Of a stretch of DNA of 64,000 nucleotides, positions 58,294 to 64,000 are shown in pieces. A program made the position numbers and the translations under genes. Below the pieces are notes generated by a model. That model was not told the DNA's origin, ran no database searches, and saw only the letters and a list, made by a program, of their open reading frames with translations. Position 1 is the stretch's first letter. Each line of letters begins with the position of its first letter. The stretch is from Streptantibioticus ferralitis (GTDB lineage Bacteria; Actinomycetota; Actinomycetes; Streptomycetales; Streptomycetaceae), in assembly GCF_029223525.1 (NCBI RefSeq), contig NZ_JARHTQ010000016.1:62001-126000 (forward strand). Reading direction: 5' to 3'.

Positions 58294-60627
58294 TCAGTGG
58301 CACTTGTGGCGGCAGGTGGGGTTGGTGGTGGTCCGCCGGGGGACGGTCGTCCGTTTGGAGGTGCTGTCCTTCTTGGCCGGAGGCGTTGCTGAAGGGGAGG
58401 GGGAGGGGGACGGGACACCGGGTTCGTTGGTGCCGGGTCCGAGTGGAGCAGGGGTGGGGAAGGGGGCATCGGGCTGGCCGACCAGGGCGGCATGCATGTA
58501 CTGGGTCCAGATCTCGGTGGGAATGTCGCCGCCGAACACCTTCTGCAGGCCGCCGACGCCCTCCAGGGAGAGCAGCTGCGGGTGGTTCGGGTCCTCTCGG
58601 AAGAGGGCTATGGAGGTGGAGAGTTGGGGGGTGTAGCCGGTGAACCAGGCCGACTGGTAGTCGTCGGTGGTGCCGGTCTTGCCCGCGGCGGTGCGGCCGA
58701 GTGCCTGGGCCTTGGTTCCGGTGCCGCGCGTGATGACACCACGCAGGACGTCGGTCACGTTGTCGGCGACCGCCGCGGGCAGAGCCCGCAGGGGTGTGGG
58801 CGGCGTGAAGTCGGTCAGCGGGCTGCCGTCGTAGGTCACCTTCGCCACCGAGTAGGGGTCGGTGTGCATGCCGTTGGCGGCGAAGGTCGCGTAGGCACCG
58901 GCCATCCGGATGGCACTCGGTGTCGAGGTGCCGATGAAGAACCCTGCGCTGGGGGAGGCGAGGCTGTGGGCACGCAGGCCAAGGCCTTCCGCCGTCGTCG
59001 CCACGTTGCGGTAGCCGACGTCTTCGCCCAGTTGCACGTACGGGGTGTTGACCGACTGCTCCATCGCCTTGCGCAGGTCGATGTAGTTCCAGGGGTAGTT
59101 GGTGTCGTTGTGCTGGTGGAGGAACCCGGTGGGGTCCTTGGTGTCGGTGACGTAGTTGCCCTGCTGGTCCTTGATCTGGATGCCGTCGTCACCGTTGAAC
59201 TTGCTGTCCGGGGTGATCGGTTCCGCGGGCTTGCCGGGTTGCAGCACGGCTCCGTGCTGGAGCGCGGCGGCGAGGACGATCGGCTTGAAGGTCGAGCCGA
59301 CCGGGACGCCTGAGGTGTCGGCGTTGTTCGCGTAGTGGGCCTGGTCGAAGCCGGGACCGCCGTAGACGGCCACGATCCTTCCGTTCGTGGGATCGATGGA
59401 GGCTGCTCCGATCTGGACGTTGCGGTCGACGGACCGGTGTGCGGGGTCGAGGCGTTGCCTGCTCACCTTGTCGACGGCCTGGTTCAGCTCCGTGGTCCGC
59501 TGTCTGTCGAACGTGGTGTAGATCTGGTAACCGCCCCTGCTCAGGCCCTTGTCGGTGATGTTCTTGTCGTGCTCCTGCAGATAAGACCTGGCCAGTTCGG
59601 CCAGGTAGCCGGTCTGGCCGTGCAGCCCTGAGCCGGGTGTCCACTTCGTGGGCGTGGGGAAGTCGGCGGCGGTGTACTTGGCCCGCTGCGCCGGTGTCAG
59701 CCTGCCGATCGTCGCCATCCGGTCGAGCACCCAGGACCAGCGCTTCTCCGCCTGTGCCCGGGCCTTTGGGTCGGAGTCCGCGTACTGGTAGAGGCTCGGC
59801 TCGTTGACCGCGGCGGCGAGGAAGGCTCCCTGGCTGACGTTCAGTTTCTGCACCGGGAGGTTGAAGTACATGCGGGAGGCGGCCTGCACGCCGTTGGCCT
59901 GCCGGCCGAAGAAGCAAGTGTTCAGGTAGCCCTGGAGCACCTGTTGCTTGGACATGGCAGCGCCGACCTTGGCTGAGATCAGCAGTTCCTTGAACTTGCG
60001 GGTGATCGTCTGCGACTGGTCGAGGTAGGTGTTCTTGACGAACTGCTGGGTGATCGTCGAACCGGACTGGACGGAACCGCCCTCGGCCATGTGCATCACG
60101 GCGCGCAGGATGCCCTGCGGGTCAATGCCCGGGTCGGTGTAGAAAGAGGTGTTCTCCGCAGCCAGGAAGTCCCACTGCACGTCCAGCGGCACCTGGTCGA
60201 GGGTGGCGTTCTCCCGGTTGACACTGCCGTCGGTCGCCAGCACCGTGCCGTCGGACCAGTAGTAGACGTTGTTCTGCAGCAGCGTTGACGGGTTGGGGTT
60301 GGGGATGGTGACCGTGGCGTAGGCACAACCGACGGCTGCCACCACGGAGCCGGAGCAGAGCAGGAGCCCCGCCAGTATCTGCCGCACCGACGGCAGCCAG
60401 CGGCGCGGGCCGGTCCTGCCCCGACGCGGGTAGTCGATCCACCGGCGCTGGGACGGCGCCGTCCTCGGGACGCGGCGTTCTGCGCGAGGCTCGGAAGGCC
60501 GCTGGTTCCCTGAGGCACGGTTGCCCAGGGCTCGGCTGGCCAGGGCTCGGCTGCCCCGGACCAGGTGTCTGAGGACGGGCCTTGCGCCGTTGTCGCGCTG
60601 CGGCGGTCGTCGCCGGTTTCCGCTCAT
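58294..60627 (-). CDS. Bifunctional class A penicillin-binding protein
   Basis: The 777-residue cell-wall synthase has an Arg-rich cytoplasmic part of about 80 residues and one membrane helix (ILAGLLLCSGSVVAAVGCAYATV). The GT51 transglycosylase has catalytic Glu in AAENTSFYTDPGIDPQGILRAV and GSTITQQFVKNTYL. The transpeptidase follows, with SxxK in VGSTFKPIV near residue 445, SxN in SVNTPYV and KTG in AGKTGTTDDYQ near 645. The first GT51 motif reads EN where ED is usual. A Ser/Pro/Thr-rich tail ends CRHKCH, with two Cys and two His. ATG 60627 lies 18 bases after a frameshifted upstream gene. Confidence 0.92.
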   Translation of the reverse strand: MSGNRRRPPQRDNGARPVLRHLVRGSRALASRALGNRASGNQRPSEPRAERRVPRTAPSQRRWIDYPRRGRTGPRRWLPSVRQILAGLLLCSGSVVAAVGCAYATVTIPNPNPSTLLQNNVYYWSDGTVLATDGSVNRENATLDQVPLDVQWDFLAAENTSFYTDPGIDPQGILRAVMHMAEGGSVQSGSTITQQFVKNTYLDQSQTITRKFKELLISAKVGAAMSKQQVLQGYLNTCFFGRQANGVQAASRMYFNLPVQKLNVSQGAFLAAAVNEPSLYQYADSDPKARAQAEKRWSWVLDRMATIGRLTPAQRAKYTAADFPTPTKWTPGSGLHGQTGYLAELARSYLQEHDKNITDKGLSRGGYQIYTTFDRQRTTELNQAVDKVSRQRLDPAHRSVDRNVQIGAASIDPTNGRIVAVYGGPGFDQAHYANNADTSGVPVGSTFKPIVLAAALQHGAVLQPGKPAEPITPDSKFNGDDGIQIKDQQGNYVTDTKDPTGFLHQHNDTNYPWNYIDLRKAMEQSVNTPYVQLGEDVGYRNVATTAEGLGLRAHSLASPSAGFFIGTSTPSAIRMAGAYATFAANGMHTDPYSVAKVTYDGSPLTDFTPPTPLRALPAAVADNVTDVLRGVITRGTGTKAQALGRTAAGKTGTTDDYQSAWFTGYTPQLSTSIALFREDPNHPQLLSLEGVGGLQKVFGGDIPTEIWTQYMHAALVGQPDAPFPTPAPLGPGTNEPGVPSPSPSPSATPPAKKDSTSKRTTVPRRTTTNPTCRHKCH

Positions 60628-60645
60628 GACTCAGTCACCGTCCTC

Positions 60646-61054
60646 TCAGTACCACTGCGGCGTTTCGTGCTGGGCGGGTTGCGGGTTGCGGGTTGCCGAG
60701 CCGCTGGGGGCAAAGTGGCCCCACGGAGCGTCCGGTGCCTGGTCGGGCCAGGCCTGTGCCGGGTCGAAGGCGGGGCGGGGTGCCGGGGGGTGTGCCGTCG
60801 GGGCCATACCATGCCGCTTCGGTGTGAAATGCACCGTCCGCGTACTCTCCAGGTCTTTTGCCGATCCATGGGAGGAGTTGCTCCGGGTCCCAGGGCATCG
60901 TGATCGTGTCGGTGGTGGCACTGGCGCCGCACTCGTATCCGGAGCCGTATCCCGAGCCGTATGCGGAGCCGTATCCGGAGCCGTACGGGTGCGAGCGCCC
61001 GCTGCTGTACGGGTCGTTTCCATACGTGCTGCCGCTTTCGTCCGTCCACTGCAC
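60646..61054 (-). pseudogene. Frameshifted hypothetical gene upstream of the PBP
   Basis: From GTG 61054, with CAGGGGAC before it, the frame reads VQWTDESGSTYGNDPYSSG, several YGSGYGSAYGSG repeats encoded by 12-bp tandem repeats (plus-strand 60931-60990), then ITMPWDPEQLLPWIG. Sense continues in a different frame after about 60790: PRPAFDPAQAWPDQAPDAPW to ETPQWY and stop at 60646. The shift lies at a run of six G/C bases (60785-60790). It is a broken gene, a sequencing error or a slippage site. Without a shift the frame ends at 60635 with unconvincing sequence. Function is unknown. Confidence 0.5.
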
Positions 61055-61214
61055 TGGCTGCGTCCCCTGTCCTGACCGACCCGCTTGGCCGACCGCACAT
61101 AGAGAGCCAATGCGGCTGCGGGTGTTACACCTCGGCCCGTGCCGCCGACACAAGGTGTGAGAAAGCGGGAGGAATCAGATCGACAGCGCGGCGGCGCCCC
61201 AGGCATGAGGCAGG

Positions 61215-61862
61215 ATGGCCGCCGTGCGCGAGGCGAGCAGAGGCCCGACGGCCAGGGACCGGCAGCGGGACGCTGCCGCTCTCTCGGATGCCGTGCACGC
61301 CGCGCAGGCCGGTGACGAGGAAGCCTTCCGCCGGCTCTACCGGGCGGTGCACCCGATGCTGCTGCGCTATGTGCGCACGCTGGTGGGCGGCGCCGATGCC
61401 GAGGACGTCATGTCCGAGGCATGGCTCCACATCGCACGTGACCTCGGCTCTTTCCGGGGGAATGCCGAAGGATTCCGGGGCTGGGCCGCCAAGGTGGCCC
61501 GCAACCGGGCGCTCGACCATCTGCGGCGCACTGGTCGCAGACCCCTGATAGGTGGCGACGAGAGCGACCTGCGGGAGCTGCCGTCGAACTCCGACACGGC
61601 AGATGAGGCGCTCGAAACGATATCGACCCAGCGCGCGCTGGCCCTGATCGCCAGCCTGCCCCGCGAGCAGGGCGAGGCCGTGCTGCTGCGGGTCGTGCTG
61701 GGGCTGGACGCCAAGCACGCGGGGCGGGTGCTGGGCAAACGCCCGGGCGCGGTGCGCGTCTGCGCCTACCGGGGGGTTCGGCGTTTGGCCGAGGTGCTGC
61801 GCACCGGCCGGACGCCACAACCGGTCCTGGGCCGAGCGTCGATGCAGGAGGACACCGCGTGA
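61215..61862 (+). CDS. RNA polymerase ECF-type sigma factor
   Basis: The 215-residue sigma-70 family protein has region 2 in DEEAFRRLYRAVHPMLLRYVRTLVGGADAEDVMSEAWLHIARDLGSFRG and FRGWAAKVARNRALDHLRR. Region 4 is ISTQRALALIASLPREQGEAVLLRVVLGLDAKHAGRVLGKRPGAVRVCAYRGVRRLAEVL. ATG 61215 is chosen. The stop overlaps the next gene (GTGA), which encodes a membrane protein placed like an anti-sigma factor. It differs from the sigma-CAP protein in lacking extensions. Confidence 0.88.
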   Translation: MAAVREASRGPTARDRQRDAAALSDAVHAAQAGDEEAFRRLYRAVHPMLLRYVRTLVGGADAEDVMSEAWLHIARDLGSFRGNAEGFRGWAAKVARNRALDHLRRTGRRPLIGGDESDLRELPSNSDTADEALETISTQRALALIASLPREQGEAVLLRVVLGLDAKHAGRVLGKRPGAVRVCAYRGVRRLAEVLRTGRTPQPVLGRASMQEDTA

Positions 61863-62614
61863 AGGACCAACAGCGGAACCGGCTGGACGACCGCAAGGCC
61901 GAGCAACTGCTGCGCTGCGAAGCGGAAGACACCACCGGCGTCGAGGAACTCCGCACACTGTCGGCGCTGTTGCAGGCGGCTGCCACCGCGCCGGTCGTCG
62001 CCGACGATGCTCCGTCCGCGGCCGGGGAGGATGCCGCGGTAGCGGCCTTCCGGACCGCGCGGGCGGGCGTGCGCCAGCCTGGTCGGCGGCGGATGCCGGG
62101 CTCGTTCAAGGTGGGGATCGGTGCGGTGGCGGGGGCGCTGGTGTTCGGCGGAGTGGCTGTGGCCGCCCAGACCGGAGGACTCCGCCTGCCCTTCTCCGGA
62201 AGGCAGGAACCAGGTCCGGGTGGAGCCGGTGTCTCCGCCTCGGCACCGGCCCGGCCTTCGACGGCACCTATGCCTGGGGAAGTGCCAGATGGCAACGGGC
62301 GCTCCAGTGCGGCGGCAGGCGGGCCGGAGGGCACCGGCGCGCCGTCGTCCTCGGGAGCGGCGGAGCCACGTGATGCGACGCAGTCCCTGCGCGGCCTGTG
62401 CACCGCTTACCGGACGGCCCGGCAGTCGCACGGCAACCCGCATCCGACCGGCGGACTGCGCCGCCTGGTCCAGGCGGCGGGAAGCGAGGCGGCTGTCGCC
62501 GATTACTGCGCCGAACTACTCGGGCCGGATGGCACCGGCGACGGCCGTGGCGGGGGTAAGCCGGAGGGCGGCGGAAAGACGACAGGCAATTCCCAGAACG
62601 GGAAGGCGAAGTGA
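61859..62614 (+). CDS. Putative anti-sigma-like membrane protein
   Basis: The 251-residue product starts with an acidic cytoplasmic part of about 75 residues (EAEDTTGVEELRTLSALLQAA). One membrane helix follows (FKVGIGAVAGALVFGGVAVAAQ), then a long Gly/Pro/Ser linker and a small outer part containing LCTAYRTARQSHGNP. No zinc-finger motif is seen. Its 4-base overlap with the sigma gene and its bitopic form suggest it regulates that sigma factor, but homology is not evident. Confidence 0.7.
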   Translation: MKDQQRNRLDDRKAEQLLRCEAEDTTGVEELRTLSALLQAAATAPVVADDAPSAAGEDAAVAAFRTARAGVRQPGRRRMPGSFKVGIGAVAGALVFGGVAVAAQTGGLRLPFSGRQEPGPGGAGVSASAPARPSTAPMPGEVPDGNGRSSAAAGGPEGTGAPSSSGAAEPRDATQSLRGLCTAYRTARQSHGNPHPTGGLRRLVQAAGSEAAVADYCAELLGPDGTGDGRGGGKPEGGGKTTGNSQNGKAK

Positions 62615-62816
62615 CAGTGCGGGGCGGTGTAGGCCCGTCCGGTGAGCTGACCCCTCCCTGAGCGGCGAGGGGTTCATCACACGTGACTGGCTCATGACGA
62701 GCTCGTCAGGTTCACTGTGCTGCCCGTCGGTGAACTACCCGGTTCGGAGCATGCTTCTGACACCAGCACCCGGGTGCACGGCCCAGGTCACCCCGATCTT
62801 GACCAATCCTCGGCAT

Positions 62817-63410
62817 TCAATCCAGTGGTGCGCGAGAGTCCAGGACTTTGGCGGTGAAGGCCGCCAGGTGTGCCCGCATCTGCTCGCGGGGCATGTGCTG
62901 CCGGCTGGTGAGGTGTTCAACGAGGTCGGCGCGGGTGGCCGCGAGCAGTGCGTGGGCGGTGAAGCCACTGTCGGTGAGACCGGGAATCTGCTCCAGTACG
63001 GCCTGGAGTGTGCTGTGCCACCGCTCGTAGTGCCCTGCCTGGTAGGGACTGTCACTGCCGGTTCCCTCAAGGGCCAAGGCCAGGTGGCGATTGTCCAGCT
63101 TGAAGCACAGGACGGCGTCCAGCAGGGCGGGTACCCGTTGAAGAGGCGGGGTGGCGGGCCCCAGGGGTGGCGGACCCTCCTCGACGGCGTTCCTGATCGG
63201 TTCGAGCCGTGCTTCGTACAGCGCGTGGATCAGGCCGGTGCGATCGCCGAAGGCACGGAAGAGCGTTGCCTTGCCCACGCCGGCTGCTGCCGCGATGTCG
63301 GCCATGGTGACGGCTTCGGGGCTCTCGCAGTGAGCGAAGAGGTCGTCGGCTGCCGCGAGGACGGCCGCCCGGTTGCGGGCGGCGTCCTTGCGTGGCTTGC
63401 GTTCGGGCAT
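62817..63410 (-). CDS. TetR-family transcriptional repressor
   Basis: The 197-residue repressor has an N-terminal HTH (NRAAVLAAADDLFAHCESPEAVTMADIAAAAGVGKATLFRAFGDRTGLIHALYEARL) and an all-helical ligand/dimer domain. ATG 63410 (MPERKPRK) is chosen, although the frame is open upstream. It diverges from a SnoaL-like gene, with two matching palindromes between them. The leader up to 62816 (about 200 bases) shows no gene. Confidence 0.88.
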   Translation of the reverse strand: MPERKPRKDAARNRAAVLAAADDLFAHCESPEAVTMADIAAAAGVGKATLFRAFGDRTGLIHALYEARLEPIRNAVEEGPPPLGPATPPLQRVPALLDAVLCFKLDNRHLALALEGTGSDSPYQAGHYERWHSTLQAVLEQIPGLTDSGFTAHALLAATRADLVEHLTSRQHMPREQMRAHLAAFTAKVLDSRAPLD

Positions 63411-63431
63411 GCGGTTCCTCCATTTGCAAAG

Positions 63432-63446
63432 CGGACCCGAGGTCCG
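63432..63446. promoter_or_regulatory. TetR operator 1
   Basis: Palindrome CGGACC-CGA-GGTCCG inside AGCGGACCCGAGGTCCGTATCG. It lies 22 bases upstream of the tetR start and 33 bases from an equal site. Confidence 0.7.
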
Positions 63447-63464
63447 TATCGTCGCAACATGAAG

Positions 63465-63479
63465 CGGACCCTCGGTCCG
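63465..63479. promoter_or_regulatory. TetR operator 2
   Basis: Palindrome CGGACC-CTC-GGTCCG with the same flanks (AG before, CATCGT after) as operator 1. The centre-to-centre distance of 33 bases is about three helical turns, so two dimers would sit on the same DNA face. It lies just upstream of the SnoaL-like gene. Confidence 0.7.
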
Positions 63480-63501
63480 CATCGTACGGGACGGAGTACC
63501 C

Positions 63502-63927
63502 ATGCCCACAAACACGGCACCGGCGGACCTGTACCGCCACGGCCTGCAACTGCTGCTGGACAAGAACATCCCCGCCTGGGTCGACCTCTGGGACGACAAC
63601 GGAATCTTCGAGTTCCCCTTCGCGCCCGAAGGGTGGCCCAAGCGGCTGGAAGGCAAGGCCGCGGTCGCCGACTACATGCGCGACTACCCCGACCACATCG
63701 ACCTCCACGACTTCCCCGACGTGGAGATCCACCAGACCACCACCGCGCACACCATCGTGGTCGAAATGCGCGGGGTGGGCCGTCTGGTGGAGACCGACAG
63801 CCCCTTCGACATGACCTACATCGCCGTGGTGACCGTCAAGGACGGCCTCATCACCCGCTACCGCGACTACTGGAACCCCCTCGCGGTTCTCCAGGACCCC
63901 GCGAGCGACTTCACGGGGAGGAGCTGA
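63502..63927 (+). CDS. SnoaL/NTF2-like protein
   Basis: The 141-residue NTF2-fold protein has the pattern LYRHGLQLLLDKNIPAWVDLWDDNGIFEFPFAPEGWPKRLEGKAAVADYM and MTYIAVVTVKDGLITRYRDYWNPLAVL, as in SnoaL-like cyclases, isomerases and related small enzymes. It is under probable control of the divergent TetR. The next gene begins on the last base of its stop (TGATG), so an operon is likely. Specific activity cannot be assigned. Confidence 0.85.
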   Translation: MPTNTAPADLYRHGLQLLLDKNIPAWVDLWDDNGIFEFPFAPEGWPKRLEGKAAVADYMRDYPDHIDLHDFPDVEIHQTTTAHTIVVEMRGVGRLVETDSPFDMTYIAVVTVKDGLITRYRDYWNPLAVLQDPASDFTGRS

Positions 63928-64000
63928 TGACCACTGTCGGCACCACCCTGGTCATCGGGGCCACCGGCACCACCGGTAGCCGCGTCGCCTCCCAACTCGC
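63927..64000 (+). CDS. NAD(P)-binding (NmrA/SDR-like) protein, cut by the window end
   Basis: ATG 63927 overlaps the SnoaL-like stop (TGATG). The visible 24 residues, TTVGTTLVIGATGTTGSRVASQL, contain the GATGxxG dinucleotide-binding loop of NmrA-type atypical SDRs. Partnership with a SnoaL-like gene under TetR control is common in streptomycetes. The rest lies beyond the window. Confidence 0.75.
   Translation, partial: MTTVGTTLVIGATGTTGSRVASQL

Overview
The window is chromosomal DNA of a high-GC actinomycete, almost certainly a member of the Streptomycetaceae. GC-rich third codon positions, many GTG starts, ATGA/GTGA stop-start overlaps, and the gene families present (conservon-type GTPase, mycothiol-type DinB proteins, twin L,D-transpeptidases, S53 peptidase, GH15 enzyme, multi-domain SpoIIE phosphatase) all fit. 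The species cannot be fixed from the sequence alone. About 60 genes are supported, plus remnants, operators, hairpins and repeats.

Bases 1-14.9 kb hold a Gram-positive type IV secretion / conjugation-like locus. A plus-strand arm carries a VirD4/TraG-type coupling ATPase (cut by the window edge), a DUF4913-like protein, an internally duplicated hypothetical protein and a GT4 glycosyltransferase. A convergent minus-strand operon encodes a TcpC-like protein, TcpD-like and TcpE-like membrane proteins, a VirB4-type ATPase, a lipoprotein, a VirB6/TrbL-like polytopic protein, a second TcpC/VirB8-like protein, a two-domain cell-wall hydrolase and a helical-repeat protein. No relaxase or integrase is visible.

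From 15 to 24 kb: an SDR/MarR divergent pair around a perfect 16-bp-arm operator, a pseudogene made only of the two ends of a conserved protein, a cytochrome-b-like / NuoF-ferredoxin redox operon, a PEBP lipoprotein and two tandem L,D-transpeptidases. From 24 to 32.7 kb: a single-polypeptide fusion of an APC amino-acid permease to a SpoIIE phosphatase and an RsbW-type ATPase, then a minus-strand operon (cytochrome b-molybdopterin fusion, membrane protein, methyltransferase, GH15 enzyme), then a secreted esterase.

From 33 to 44.9 kb: a Tat-exported DyP peroxidase, a YVTN propeller protein, an XRE regulator with an SDR, a secreted S53 peptidase with a mannose-lectin tail, a pair of srsB/srsC-like tailoring genes following only the last codons of a type III polyketide synthase, an orphan CvnD-type GTPase, and a DinB/WYL divergent pair. 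From 45 to 48.7 kb: a two-component system flanked by membrane proteins.

From 48.8 to 54.4 kb: an MFS exporter diverging from a cassette with a 20-residue cationic peptide, a cytochrome P450, a small membrane protein, a [3Fe-4S] ferredoxin, a ferredoxin reductase and a 55-residue membrane peptide. From 54.4 to 64 kb: a degenerate tRNA-like 3' end, a sigma factor fused to an extracytoplasmic-type CAP domain, a papain-like secreted protein, a bifunctional penicillin-binding protein with a frameshifted neighbour, a sigma/anti-sigma-like pair, and a TetR-controlled SnoaL/NmrA operon cut by the window end. The most notable items are the permease-SpoIIE-kinase fusion, the peptide-P450 cassette, the sigma-CAP fusion and the decayed type III PKS locus.
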